Shown here piece by piece: positions 1 through 8,555 of a stretch of 64,000 nt of DNA. Each line of letters starts with the position of its first letter. Positions within the stretch are counted from its first letter, which is position 1. The stretch is from contig NZ_JAGGKE010000002.1 in assembly GCF_017873555.1 (NCBI RefSeq), forward strand, positions 124,001 to 188,000, given 5' to 3'. Source of the DNA: Halorubrum trapanicum. GTDB lineage: Archaea; Halobacteriota; Halobacteria; Halobacteriales; Haloferacaceae. Position numbers and translations under genes: made by a program. The notes under the pieces are model-generated. The model did not search any database. It had not been told where the DNA came from and worked only from the letters and a program-made list of their open reading frames with translations.

Positions 1-22
1 CCAAACCACCAATCCCGTACTT

Positions 23-526
23 GTGGACCTTCACGTCCGGTACGAGGGCGACGACGACCCGGATAAGTGCACGGCCCGGAAGCTCGCGCGGTTCGACCTC
101 GCGGAGCTTCACCGCTCGGACCGCGCCACGCCGTACGGGGTCGTGCTCAACCCCCACGCGGAGCGCGCGCTCTCGCCGGCGGACGCCGACCTCGCACGCG
201 AGAACGCCCTGGTCGCGCTCGACTGTTCGTGGGAGTCGGCCGGCGAGAAGATGTTCAGCCTCCCGGGCGAACACCGCGCGCTCCCGTACCTCGTCGCCGG
301 CAACCCGGTGAACTTCGGGCGGCCGATGCGACTGACGACGGTCGAGGCGTTCGCCGCGGCGCTGATCGTCCTCGGCGAGCGCGACCACGCCGAGCGGGTC
401 CTCTCGAAGTTCACGTGGGGCGAGACGTTCCTCGAACTCAACGCGGAGCCGCTCCGGCGGTACGCCGACTGCGAGGACTCCGCGGAGATCGTCGCGATCC
501 AGCAGGAGTACCTCGACCGGGAGTAA
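23..526 (+). CDS. tsr3: Tsr3/DUF367 rRNA aminocarboxypropyltransferase
   Basis: Predicted SAM-dependent enzyme that adds the 3-amino-3-carboxypropyl group to a hypermodified pseudouridine in small-subunit rRNA, acting on the ribosome in the cytoplasm. The 167-residue protein opens with [20 protein letters not shown], then has [10 protein letters not shown] near residues 65-75 and the NPVNFGRP stretch near residue 95; these are Tsr3/DUF367 hallmarks and the length fits archaeal members. The GTG at 23 is chosen because the conserved region starts right after it, but the frame stays open to the window edge, so a slightly earlier start cannot be excluded. The next gene follows after about 90 bp on the same strand. 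Family assignment is from motif recognition; exact substrate is inferred from the family. Confidence 0.88.
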   Translation: MDLHVRYEGDDDPDKCTARKLARFDLAELHRSDRATPYGVVLNPHAERALSPADADLARENALVALDCSWESAGEKMFSLPGEHRALPYLVAGNPVNFGRPMRLTTVEAFAAALIVLGERDHAERVLSKFTWGETFLELNAEPLRRYADCEDSAEIVAIQQEYLDRE

Positions 527-619
527 CCGCCAGAAGCCTCCGAAACGCCCCCGTGCCGGATCCGGCACCGAACGGGGTCGCGACAAGCCTTTTGCCTGAA
601 TCGACCGTACCGAGAAGCG

Positions 620-1093
620 ATGGTATCCACAGGCGACGCCGCACCGGCGTTCACCGCGACGGTCGGCACGAGCGACCACGAGCCGTTCGACCTCGACGAC
701 CACATCGGCGACGGGCCGGTCGTGCTCGCGTTCTTCCCCGGCGCGTTCACGCCGCCGTGTACGAACGAGATGATCGCGTTCCAAGAGCGCGCCGACGCGT
801 TCGCGGACGCCGGTGCGACGCTGTTCGGGATCAGCGCCGACTCGCCGTTCTCGCAGGGCGCGTTCCGCGAGGAACACGGGATCGAGTTCGACCTCGTGAG
901 CGACATGGCCGGCGACGCGATCCGGGCGTACGGTCTCGAGATCGACATCGCCGACCTCGGGCTTCACGGGATCGCGAACCGCGCCGTGTTCGTCATCGAC
1001 GACGACGGGCAGATCGTCTACGACTGGGTCGCCGACGACCCGACGAACGAACCGGAGTACGAGGCGGTCCTCGACGCCGTCGAGAGCGCTTAA
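620..1093 (+). CDS. Peroxiredoxin (AhpC/TSA, 1-Cys type)
   Basis: Thiol peroxidase that reduces hydrogen peroxide and organic peroxides in the cytoplasm. The 157-residue protein has the thioredoxin-like peroxiredoxin fold; the peroxidatic cysteine is Cys47 in FFPGAFTPPCTNEM, with the usual Pro/Thr surroundings. No second cysteine is present, so it should work as a 1-Cys enzyme needing an external thiol for recycling. ATG start at 620 sits directly after a TATA-like stretch (cttttgcct) and is typical of a leaderless haloarchaeal transcript. The gene ends in front of repeat element A, which separates it from a convergent membrane protein gene. Confidence 0.93.
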   Translation: MVSTGDAAPAFTATVGTSDHEPFDLDDHIGDGPVVLAFFPGAFTPPCTNEMIAFQERADAFADAGATLFGISADSPFSQGAFREEHGIEFDLVSDMAGDAIRAYGLEIDIADLGLHGIANRAVFVIDDDGQIVYDWVADDPTNEPEYEAVLDAVESA

Positions 1094-1176
1094 ATATCGG
1101 TTTATTTCGGAGAGTCCGGTTTCGTTGCCGTTCCGTCCCGCTTTTTATAAATGGTGGATGCGATCGTAGTGACGGA

Positions 1177-1310
1177 TCCCTCCAAAGCCCCAGTCGCTCG
1201 GCTGTACGTAGGTGTCTGCTGATCGACGACGAATCCCTCCAAAGCCCCAGTCGCTCGGCTGTACGTAGGTGTCTGCTGATCGACGACGAATCCCTCCAAA
1301 GCCCCAGTCG
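1177..1310. repeat. 57-bp tandem repeat, 2.35 units
   Basis: Units begin at 1177, 1234 and 1291, an exact 57-base period; the third unit keeps only about 20 bases before the sequence runs into the hairpin of repeat element A. Each unit contains CCTCCAAAGCCCCAGTCG followed by a CTCGGCTGTACGTAGG block. The sequence before the first unit (1153-1176) looks like a degenerate earlier unit. Reading frames through it only repeat the unit and are not genes. Confidence 0.93.
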
Positions 1311-1570
1311 CGAGGCGGGCGCACGCTCGTTGCGCTCCTCGGTCGCTCACTTCGTTCGCTCCCTGCGGTGCTTACATCGCCTGCGCCCGCCTCGCGACTG
1401 CCCCTTTGAGTCCCACCCGACCGCGACCGCACCGCAGCCTCACGCCTCCCCAGCCTCGTCGGCCTCCCTCCGCTTCGCTCCGGTCGGCCGACTCCCTCGC
1501 ACGCGCTGCCTCGCGGCCGCCTGTGGCGGCCGCTCGCAGGCGCGCGCCAGTAACGAAGCCTGCTCTTTTC
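1291..1570 (+). repeat. Composite hairpin repeat element, copy A
   Basis: Long inverted repeat with arms 1298-1323 and 1382-1407 enclosing a 58-base loop. Arms match except that the outer block reads GCCCC on both sides, so it is a direct rather than inverted match there. To the right lies a tail starting GAGTCCCACC, then GCCTCACGCCTCCCCAGCC, then the palindrome GCGGCCGC-ctgt-GGCGGCCGC near 1515-1534. The element fills the space between a plus-strand peroxiredoxin and a minus-strand membrane protein. Copies B, C and D elsewhere in the window share the architecture. Confidence 0.9.
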
Positions 1571-1605
1571 GATTCCTCAAAACCGACACTCTCGAAAAGC
1601 GGCGT

Positions 1606-1968
1606 TTACTCTCCGACCACGCCGCCGATGGCCCCCGCGAGCGCGGAGTCGACCGCGAACAGCAGCGTCAGGAACAGCCCGACGACCAACACGCCGGCGC
1701 CGCCGAGCAGGCTCCCGAGCGGCCCGCCGACCAGTCCGACGAGGCTCCCGAACGCGGCGAGCGCGAGGGTGATAACGATCCCGCTCACCGACCCCGCCAG
1801 CAGGCCGTGCCAGAACCCGGAGAGCAGGCCGCCGCCGGCGAGGTAGCCCGCGACGAACCCGCCGACCAGCCCGGCGGCCGCGTGCCCCACGACCGGAACG
1901 GCCATTGCCAAGGCGCCGGCGATCAGCATCACCACGAACCCGTAGCCGACGGCGCGCCAGTCTGTCAT
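1606..1968 (-). CDS. DUF5518-like haloarchaeal membrane protein
   Basis: Small integral membrane protein of 120 residues with unknown function. It has about four hydrophobic segments rich in Gly and Ala (residues about 8-28, 32-52, 56-78, 84-112), with glycine-zipper-like runs such as GLVGGFVAGYLAGGG. The pattern matches the haloarchaeal DUF5518 family as I remember it. The ATG at 1968 is followed upstream by an AT-rich divergent promoter region shared with the P-type ATPase gene. No catalytic residues are visible. Confidence 0.75.
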   Translation of the reverse strand: MTDWRAVGYGFVVMLIAGALAMAVPVVGHAAAGLVGGFVAGYLAGGGLLSGFWHGLLAGSVSGIVITLALAAFGSLVGLVGGPLGSLLGGAGVLVVGLFLTLLFAVDSALAGAIGGVVGE

Positions 1969-1979
1969 GCGCCGAGGTA

Positions 1980-2105
1980 GCCGTCCCGCGGATAAATACT
2001 CGCGGATTATTTGCTATTCCATATCCTATTTTTAATAATCTCTTATAAATTGGACGGTGAGAATGGCAGTTGGATTAATAACTGTGCGGCCGATAGGGAC
2101 TGATA
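1980..2105. promoter_or_regulatory. AT-rich divergent promoter region
   Basis: AT-rich intergenic stretch between the minus-strand DUF5518-like gene and the plus-strand metal ATPase. It holds TTTTTAATAATCTCTTATAA around 2030-2049 and a second AT stretch near 2073-2082. These are plausible TATA elements for one or both genes; no metal-regulator operator was recognised. Confidence 0.45.
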
Positions 2106-4520
2106 ATGAGCGACTCACGCGAATCGAACGGCCCCGACGACGGGGCAACGGATCCGCCCGCCCCCGGGGGACCTGACAACCCCGACGGCGCGGAACTCCG
2201 GCTCGCGGTGCCGGACATGGACTGCTCGTCGTGCGCGGGGAAAGTCGAGGGCGCGCTCGACCGCGAGGGCGTCCTCTCGGTCGACACGCGGCCGACCACG
2301 GGCGTCGTCGTCCTCACCTACGACCCCGACCGGACCGACGTCGAGGCGCTGACGGCGGCCGTCGAGGGGGCCGGCTACGCGGTCGCGGACGCGGAGTCCG
2401 ACGGCGTCGCCGACGATCTGTTCACGAGTCCCCGCGCCGTCGGCACCGCGGTCGGCGGCGCCTTCCTCGCGGTCGGTCTCGTCCTGGAGTGGCTGCTCCC
2501 GGGGCTCGACCCGACGTTCGCCACCCTCGGCGGGATCGGCTTCCTCGGCCCGTGGGCCGTCACCGGCGCGTCGGTCGCGTACCTGCTGGCGGTCGCCGTC
2601 GCCGGCCCGCCGATCCTCCGGAACGGGTTCTACTCGCTGCGGGGTCTGAGCCTCGACATCGACCTGCTGATGAGCGTGGGCGTCGTCGCCGCGCTGCTCG
2701 TCGACCTCCCGTTCGAGGCGGCGACGCTCGCGGTGCTGTTCTCGGTCGCCGAGCTGCTCGAGCGCTACTCCATCGACCGGGCGCGCACCTCCCTCCGCGA
2801 GCTGATGGAGCTGTCGCCCGACGAGGCGGTCGTGATCCGCGACGGCGACGAGGAGACGGTGCCCGCCGAGAGCGTCGCGACCGGCGAGCGGCTGGCGGTG
2901 CGCCCCGGCGAGCGCGTCCCCCTCGACGGCGTCGTCCGCGAGGGGTCGGGCGCGGTCGACGAGTCGCCGATCACCGGCGAGTCCGTCCCCGCGGAGAAGG
3001 AACCGGGCGACGAGGTGTACGCCGGCTCGATCAACGAGGCCGGCTACCTCGAGATCGAGTCCACCGCGACCGCGAGCGAGTCGACCATCGCGCGGGTCGT
3101 CGAACTCGTCGAGGCCGCTAACGGCGAGGAGACGCGCGCCGAGCGGTTCGTCGACCGCTTCGCGGCGGTCTACACCCCGGTCGTCGTCGTGGGGGCGATC
3201 GCCACCGCCGCGCTCGGGCCGGTCCTCGTCGGCGGCGGCGCGGAGACGTGGTTCGTCCGCGGACTCACGCTGCTCGTCGTCGCGTGCCCGTGCGCGTTCG
3301 TCATCTCGACGCCCGTCAGCGTCGTCTCCGGCGTGACCGCGGCCGCCCGCAACGGCGTCCTTATCAAGGGCGGCGAGCACTTGGAGGCCGCGGGCGACGT
3401 CGATGCCGTCGCGCTCGACAAGACGGGGACGCTCACCCGCGGCGAGCTGTCGGTGACCGACGTGGTCCCCCTCGGCGACCGCGACGCCGACGACGTGCTC
3501 GCGTGCGCGACCGCCATCGAGCGGCGGAGCGAGCATCCCGTCGCGGCGGCGATCGTCGAACGCGGCGAGGAGACCGGTGCCGACCCCGACGACGAGGACG
3601 CGACCGACGACGAGACCGAGGTCACCGGTTTCGAGGCGCTGACCGGCGAGGGCGTCCGCGCCGACCTCGACGGCGAGACCCACTACGCCGGGAAACCCTC
3701 GCTGTTCGAGGAGCTCGGATTCGACCTGAGCCACGCCCACGTCCGCTCTGACGGCGGTGTGGTCCGGGAACGGGACGGCGACTCGAAGGCCGCCGCCGAA
3801 CCCGAACCCTGCGACCACGGTCAGTACCTCGACTTAGCGAGCGAGACGATCCCGCGGCTCCAGGCCGAGGGGAAGACGGTCGTCCTCGTGGGGACCGAGA
3901 CGGAACTGGAGGGCGTCGTCGCGGTCGCGGACACCGTCCGTCCGGAGGCGGCGTGGGTCGTCGACCGGCTCCACGAGCTCGGGATCGAGCGCGTCGCGAT
4001 GCTCACCGGCGACAACGAGCGGACCGCCCGGGCGATCGGCGACCGCGTCGGCGTCGACGAGGTCCGCGCGGAACTGCTCCCGGACGAGAAGGTCGCGGCG
4101 GTGCGCGAACTCGCGGCCGAGACGGAGGGGGGCGTGGCGATGGTCGGCGACGGGATCAACGACGCGCCGGCGCTGGCGGCCGCGGACGTCGGGATCGCCA
4201 TGGGCGCCGCCGGCACCGACACCGCCATCGAGACCGCCGACGTGGCGCTGATGGCCGACGACCTGACGCGGCTCCCGTACGTGGTCGACCTCTCCTCGCG
4301 CGCGAGCACGACGATCCGGACGAACATCGGCGCCTCGCTCGCCGTGAAGGCGGTGCTCGCCGCCGGGGCCCCGCTCGGCTACGTGAGCGTCGCGATGGCC
4401 GTGGTCGTCGGCGACATGGGGATGAGCCTCGGCGTCACCGGGAACGCGCTCCGGCTCGGCAACGTCGAGCCGGCGGAGCCGCCGGAGGCGGGCGCGGAAT
4501 CCGACGAGTCGAGCGCGTAG
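2106..4520 (+). CDS. Heavy-metal P1B-type ATPase, Zn/Cd/Pb-like
   Basis: ATP-driven exporter of divalent heavy metal ions across the cytoplasmic membrane. An N-terminal heavy-metal-associated domain carries MDCSSC with Cys40 and Cys43. Six or more membrane segments follow, with the intramembrane metal motif Cys394-Pro-Cys396, the phosphorylation site DKTGTLT at Asp438 and the hinge GDGINDAPAL near residue 680. The last membrane pair carries DMGMSLGVTGNALRLG, resembling the DxG and NALRL signatures of Zn/Cd/Pb (P1B-2) pumps rather than copper pumps. Odd: a stretch around residues 540-575 contains HAH and CDHG and interrupts the nucleotide-binding domain; it could be an extra metal sensor. Length (804) is normal. 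Substrate is inferred. Confidence 0.92.
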   Translation: MSDSRESNGPDDGATDPPAPGGPDNPDGAELRLAVPDMDCSSCAGKVEGALDREGVLSVDTRPTTGVVVLTYDPDRTDVEALTAAVEGAGYAVADAESDGVADDLFTSPRAVGTAVGGAFLAVGLVLEWLLPGLDPTFATLGGIGFLGPWAVTGASVAYLLAVAVAGPPILRNGFYSLRGLSLDIDLLMSVGVVAALLVDLPFEAATLAVLFSVAELLERYSIDRARTSLRELMELSPDEAVVIRDGDEETVPAESVATGERLAVRPGERVPLDGVVREGSGAVDESPITGESVPAEKEPGDEVYAGSINEAGYLEIESTATASESTIARVVELVEAANGEETRAERFVDRFAAVYTPVVVVGAIATAALGPVLVGGGAETWFVRGLTLLVVACPCAFVISTPVSVVSGVTAAARNGVLIKGGEHLEAAGDVDAVALDKTGTLTRGELSVTDVVPLGDRDADDVLACATAIERRSEHPVAAAIVERGEETGADPDDEDATDDETEVTGFEALTGEGVRADLDGETHYAGKPSLFEELGFDLSHAHVRSDGGVVRERDGDSKAAAEPEPCDHGQYLDLASETIPRLQAEGKTVVLVGTETELEGVVAVADTVRPEAAWVVDRLHELGIERVAMLTGDNERTARAIGDRVGVDEVRAELLPDEKVAAVRELAAETEGGVAMVGDGINDAPALAAADVGIAMGAAGTDTAIETADVALMADDLTRLPYVVDLSSRASTTIRTNIGASLAVKAVLAAGAPLGYVSVAMAVVVGDMGMSLGVTGNALRLGNVEPAEPPEAGAESDESSA

Positions 4521-4604
4521 CGGGGGTGAGGCGGTCGACCTCGAGGGGCGATTGATTCTAATCGGCCTCACTCTTTTTACCGGACCGGCGGTAACTCGGC
4601 TCGT

Positions 4605-5564
4605 ATGCCCTCCGAGAGCGGAACCGCTACCGCGACCGCGGACACCGTCGACCCCGCCGAGCGCGAGGCGACCGACGGCGTCGACGAGCCCCGCGACCCC
4701 GAGCGCGACGCGATCGAGTGGGGACCGGTCCGGCACGACCGGCTTCGGTCGTTCGCCGCCGGTGCGACGGCCGGGATCGTCGGCGCGGTCCTCGTCGGAT
4801 TCGTCGCCGTCGCCGCCGCGATGGTCCCGCGGGTCGCGGCCGGGGAGATCACGCTGCCGAGCGTCGGTCTCGGCGCGGGGATCGTCGCCGCCGGAGTCGC
4901 GGTCGCGCTCGCCGTGACCATCGCACCCGCCCTGTCCCTCTGGTACCGCGAGACCTCCGTCGACGAGCTGACCACCGCTCGGCTGCGCGAGGCCGCCGGC
5001 GCGCTCAGTCCCGGCTGGACGCTCGCCGGGTTCGGTGCCGTCCTCGCGGCGGCGTTGGCGTTACCGAGCGATTTGCTCCCCGCCTTCTGGCCGCTGTTCT
5101 GGCTCGTCTGGTTCGTACCGGCCGTCGTCCAGTCGAACGGGCGGGTCGTGCGGGTCGACCCGACCGAGTCGGCCGTCGAGCGGACGTATCCGAGCCAGGA
5201 TCGGACTCGGAGCGACGACCTCGGATCCGTGATCCGAACGCGACGGATCGACCTCCCGTGGACGACGCTGTTCCTGCTCGCGTACCGGGGGAACGCGTGG
5301 TACCGGTCGACGCCGTGGCTGTTCGTCCCCGTCGATCGGGCCGACGAGGTCGAGTCGACCCTCGACGCGGTGCTGGCGGAAAGCGACGGCCCGGACCGCG
5401 CGAGCGTTCCCGAGCGACTCACCCTCGCGACCGTGGGGTCGTTCTCGCTGGTCGTCGGTCTCCTGATGGCCGTCGCGGCCGGCGAGGGGGCGGGCGGACT
5501 GGCGCTGGCGCTACTTACGGCACCGTTCTCCCTGCTGTTCCTCGCGCTGGCCGCGCGGCTGTGA
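4605..5564 (+). CDS. Haloarchaeal multi-pass membrane protein, unknown function
   Basis: A 319-residue protein I do not recognise. It starts with an acidic soluble segment of about 45 residues, then two membrane helices (about 50-75 and 85-110), two more near 140-165, a soluble middle part with WYRSTPWLFVPVDRADEV, and two C-terminal helices (about 275-315). No catalytic motif is visible. It lies 85 bp downstream of the metal ATPase on the same strand but has its own AT-rich upstream stretch (ctttttacc near 4571), so co-transcription is uncertain. Confidence 0.8.
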   Translation: MPSESGTATATADTVDPAEREATDGVDEPRDPERDAIEWGPVRHDRLRSFAAGATAGIVGAVLVGFVAVAAAMVPRVAAGEITLPSVGLGAGIVAAGVAVALAVTIAPALSLWYRETSVDELTTARLREAAGALSPGWTLAGFGAVLAAALALPSDLLPAFWPLFWLVWFVPAVVQSNGRVVRVDPTESAVERTYPSQDRTRSDDLGSVIRTRRIDLPWTTLFLLAYRGNAWYRSTPWLFVPVDRADEVESTLDAVLAESDGPDRASVPERLTLATVGSFSLVVGLLMAVAAGEGAGGLALALLTAPFSLLFLALAARL

Positions 5565-5658
5565 GCCGGCCGTTCCCCCGGATCGCGGTCACTCCGCGAC
5601 ACCGGACGTGACACCCCCTACCACGCGACTCAAATACCCACGTCCCCTATACACGGGC

Positions 5659-5958
5659 ATGGACAGACAGCGTCTGGAACGCGCGCTCGACGACGAGTTC
5701 GGCGGGACCGAGTCCGAGCGGCGCGCCGTCTCGCGGGCGGCCCGCGACCTCGTCGACTCCGGACGGCCCTCCGAGGACCGCGGCCAGGGACTGACCGTGA
5801 CGGGGGTGATCGGGCACTTGGAGGACGCCCCGGACGGCTCCTCGCTGGTGGAGCGGTGGAACTGGTGGATGGGCGCGCTCGACGCCGCCTACGGCGGCTA
5901 CGACTACTTCACGGTGCGGTTCGTCGAGGACGACGAGGCGACCGGTCTCCGCCGATAG
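5659..5958 (+). CDS. Small conserved haloarchaeal protein
   Basis: A 99-residue acidic protein of unknown function. The frame is open from 5608, but the ATG at 5659 is preferred: the upstream codons look non-coding and a TATA-like sequence (cctatacac) sits about 12-15 bases before it. It begins MDRQRLERALDDEF and contains VIGHLEDAPDGSSLVERWNW in the middle, predicted mostly helical with a Trp-rich patch near residues 70-75. No enzyme motif is visible. Confidence 0.75.
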   Translation: MDRQRLERALDDEFGGTESERRAVSRAARDLVDSGRPSEDRGQGLTVTGVIGHLEDAPDGSSLVERWNWWMGALDAAYGGYDYFTVRFVEDDEATGLRR

Positions 5959-6084
5959 GGTAGACCGATCGAACTTCGACCGCAGTCGGGTTCCGAACCA
6001 CCCTCAGCGACGTGGAGCCGTCTACTTTCACTTTCACTCCGCGGATGGCTCGCTTATAGGGGCGCTCCGGACCGATCCGGAGGT

Positions 6085-6261
6085 ATGAGCGCAGTCACCG
6101 CCGACCGACCGCGGTACGCGACGCCGACGCGCGTGGATGTCACCGAGTGCCGAACCGACCGCCTCCCGGACCGGGTCCGTGCGAACCGCGTCGACGGCAG
6201 CGAAGTCCACCTCGAACGCCGCGGCGGGCGGACGTTCCTCGTGACGCGACCGGCCGAGTGA
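6085..6261 (+). CDS. Small 58-residue protein with strong RBS
   Basis: Short reading frame starting ATG at 6085 and stopping at 6261, coding 58 residues (MSAVTADRPRYATPTRVDVT and onwards, ending FLVTRPAE). It is preceded by an excellent Shine-Dalgarno (GGAGG, 6079-6083) and by a TATA-like gcttatagg at about 6051. Predicted beta-rich and basic for a haloarchaeon; function unknown. It stands alone between two transcription units, ahead of the convergent GAPDH gene. Confidence 0.6.
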   Translation: MSAVTADRPRYATPTRVDVTECRTDRLPDRVRANRVDGSEVHLERRGGRTFLVTRPAE

Positions 6262-6308
6262 CCGCCAGCTCCGGCCGGTAGCGGGGTGGAAAGGACCGAT
6301 CGCGAAAG

Positions 6309-7376
6309 TCAGTCGTCGGCCGTCAGCCCCGTGTGTGCCAGTTCCCCGTTTCCGAGTCGGCTGTCGAGACCCACGCCGAGCGTCTCGTTCGTGCGCGCGA
6401 CCGACTCGGCCGCGTCGGCGTCGGTCGCCATCGCTCGGATCGCGTCGACGTTCTCGGGGACGACGTCGGCCTCCTGGTGGACGTTCTGAAAGAGGTACAG
6501 GTCCTGTCCCGTGACGCTTATCGACTCCTCCCAGACGCAGTTCTCCCAGAGGTCGCCGCGGGGACGCCCCGCGTCGGCGGCGTACTCCTTTAACGCGCCG
6601 GCGCCGTCGATGCCCGCGGCCTCGGGGACGAGGAAGATCCGGCCCTCGTCGGCGAGCAGGTCGCGGACCGCCTCCGGGTCGGGGTCGGTCTCCAGCGTGA
6701 CGTTGACGCTGTGGGTGTGCATCCCCGTGACCGGCGCCTTCAGCGCCGCGGTGTCGACGGCCACGTCGGGGAGGATCTCGTTCACGTCCGGGCCGTGGTG
6801 TGAGGGGACCGTCGCCGGGTCGGGGACGATGTCGTTTATCGGACCGCGGTCGGTCTCGCTCGGGTCGCCGCCGCGGCGCACGAGCGTGACGCGCGCCTTC
6901 TCGACGCCGAACGTCTCGTCGAGCGGCGCGAGCAGCCGCGAGAGCGCGGTCGTGTTACAGGAGACGACGCGGACCGTCTCGGCGTCGCGGGCGGCTTCGA
7001 ACCGACCGCGAGCGTTGAACGAGGCGTCGGCGACGGCGGCGTCTTCGCCGCCCTGAAAGACGGCCGGCGTGTCGTGGGCCTCGTAGACCGGCGCGTTGCG
7101 CTCGCCGACGCCGGAGGGGGCGCAGTCGACGACGACGTCGACGGCGTCGAGTAGGTCGCCGAGGGTCCCGGCCAGGTCCACTCCGGCGGCCGCGAACTCG
7201 TCGGTGCGGTCCTCGACCGCCGCGTACAGGTCGTAGCCGCGACGGGCCGCGGCTTCGACGCCGTAGTCCGGCGACGCCTTCGTCACGCCGACGAGTTCCA
7301 TGTCCGGCTGGGCCGCGACGGCGTCCGAGACCCGTTTCCCGATCGTACCGTAGCCGTTGACGCCCACGCGTGTCAT
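6309..7376 (-). CDS. Type II glyceraldehyde-3-phosphate dehydrogenase
   Basis: Cytoplasmic enzyme interconverting glyceraldehyde 3-phosphate and 1,3-bisphosphoglycerate; in haloarchaea the archaeal type II form is generally associated with gluconeogenesis. The 355-residue protein begins [15 protein letters not shown], a Rossmann nucleotide-binding loop, and carries the catalytic Cys140 in [11 protein letters not shown], the position known for type II enzymes. The C-terminal half has the [10 protein letters not shown] strand. Start: the frame opens at 7403, but the ATG at 7376 directly precedes the Rossmann motif and is preferred. Divergent from the aminopeptidase gene across an AT-rich region. 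Confidence 0.93.
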   Translation of the reverse strand: MTRVGVNGYGTIGKRVSDAVAAQPDMELVGVTKASPDYGVEAAARRGYDLYAAVEDRTDEFAAAGVDLAGTLGDLLDAVDVVVDCAPSGVGERNAPVYEAHDTPAVFQGGEDAAVADASFNARGRFEAARDAETVRVVSCNTTALSRLLAPLDETFGVEKARVTLVRRGGDPSETDRGPINDIVPDPATVPSHHGPDVNEILPDVAVDTAALKAPVTGMHTHSVNVTLETDPDPEAVRDLLADEGRIFLVPEAAGIDGAGALKEYAADAGRPRGDLWENCVWEESISVTGQDLYLFQNVHQEADVVPENVDAIRAMATDADAAESVARTNETLGVGLDSRLGNGELAHTGLTADD

Positions 7377-7403
7377 ATCCGCCCGTCGCTGCGGAACCGA
7401 CAT

Positions 7404-7521
7404 AATGTTTTCGAGAACAGCAAAATGAAATTAACTACCCCGCGAGTAAGCAGTCGGTTAATTCGACGGCGATCGACACCGGACGTAAATAATTCAATTA
7501 CGGAATGGAGTAAAGGCGGCG
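7404..7521. promoter_or_regulatory. AT-rich divergent promoter region
   Basis: Lies between the minus-strand GAPDH and the plus-strand aminopeptidase. TAAATAATTCAATTA at 7486-7500 is a good TATA candidate for the aminopeptidase; AAAATGAAATTAAC at about 7422-7435 is a candidate for GAPDH on the other strand. No clear operator palindrome was seen. Confidence 0.45.
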
Positions 7522-7560
7522 ATGACAAGCCCTAACGCCCGGCCGTTCGGAGACGGGGGC

Positions 7561-8511
7561 ATGGCAGCCGACCGCTCCGACGCCGCGGCGACCGCGATCG
7601 AACAGTGTCTGAACGTCTCCCCGGACGAGTCGGTCGTCGTCGTCACCGACGACGAGCGCGAGCCGATCGGCGAGGCGCTGTACGCGGCCGCGAGCGCCGT
7701 CACCGACGACGCGACGATCCTGCGGTATCCGCCCGCCGAGCAGCACGGGACGGAGCCGCCGGCGCCGGTCGCGGCCGCGATGCGGGAGGCCGACGTCTTC
7801 CTCGCGCCCACGACGAAGAGCCTGAGCCACACCCGCGCCCGCGGCGCGGCCTGCGACGCCGGCGCGCGCGGCGCGACGCTCCCGGGGATCACCGAGGACG
7901 TGTTCACGACCGGTCTCGACGCCGACTACGCCGCCATCGACGCGGCCTGCGACGACGTGCTCGACCAGGTCGCGGGGGCCGACGAGGTCCGCGTCACCGC
8001 GCCCGCCGGCACGGACATCACGTTCGGGATCGGCGACCGCGAGTGGCTCGCGGACACCGGTATGGTCCGCGAGCCGGGCGACTTCTCGAACCTCCCCGCG
8101 GGCGAGGTGTTCGTCGCGCCCGAGACCGCGACCGGGACGTTCGTCGTCGACGGCACGATGATGCCGCACGGCCTGCTCGACGAGGACCAGGAGCTCGCCT
8201 TCGAGGTCGAGGACGGGTTCGTGACCGAAATCGCCGACGACGCGATCCGCGCCGACGTGGAGGCGGCCGCGGAGGAGGTCGGCGACGCGGCGTACAACCT
8301 CGCGGAGCTGGGAATCGGGACCAACGTCGGCGTCGAGGCGCTCGTCGGCTCGGTCCTCTTAGACGAGAAGGCGGGCGGCACCGTCCACATCGCGATCGGC
8401 GACAACGCCGGGATCGGCGGCGAGACCGACGCGCCGCTCCACCTCGACGGCATCATCCGGGATCCGACGGTCTACGCCGACGGCGAGCCGATCGACCTAC
8501 CGAGCGCGTAG
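7561..8511 (+). CDS. Aminopeptidase, M29-like
   Basis: Predicted cytosolic metal-dependent aminopeptidase related to the M29 (AmpS/PepS) family. Family-like elements sit in the C-terminal half: LPAGEVFVAPE, ELGIGTNVGV, the HIAIGDN stretch and LHLDGIIRDPTV, which carry the Glu, His and Asp residues expected to bind the two metal ions. Length 316 is short of classical M29 enzymes (about 400), because the N-terminal domain is reduced, as in other haloarchaeal members I recall. Start: an in-frame ATG exists at 7522, close to the TATA candidate; 7561 is chosen because it has a GGAG ahead of it and better protein sequence. Either is possible. Confidence 0.82.
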   Translation: MAADRSDAAATAIEQCLNVSPDESVVVVTDDEREPIGEALYAAASAVTDDATILRYPPAEQHGTEPPAPVAAAMREADVFLAPTTKSLSHTRARGAACDAGARGATLPGITEDVFTTGLDADYAAIDAACDDVLDQVAGADEVRVTAPAGTDITFGIGDREWLADTGMVREPGDFSNLPAGEVFVAPETATGTFVVDGTMMPHGLLDEDQELAFEVEDGFVTEIADDAIRADVEAAAEEVGDAAYNLAELGIGTNVGVEALVGSVLLDEKAGGTVHIAIGDNAGIGGETDAPLHLDGIIRDPTVYADGEPIDLPSA

Positions 8512-8555
8512 GAGCGCTCAAGGCGGGAACGAGATCGTCCATTTATACCTGAACG

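Noticed and set aside
1102-1432. Minus-strand reading frames with repeated ATGALEGF-type peptide across the 57-base repeats
   Set aside because: They only translate the tandem repeat and hairpin DNA; composition and position show no protein constraint.
2115-3818. Long minus-strand frame opposite the metal ATPase
   Set aside because: Shadow of the high-GC coding strand: Arg/Asp/Gly/Val-rich with no motifs, while the plus strand has all ATPase motifs.
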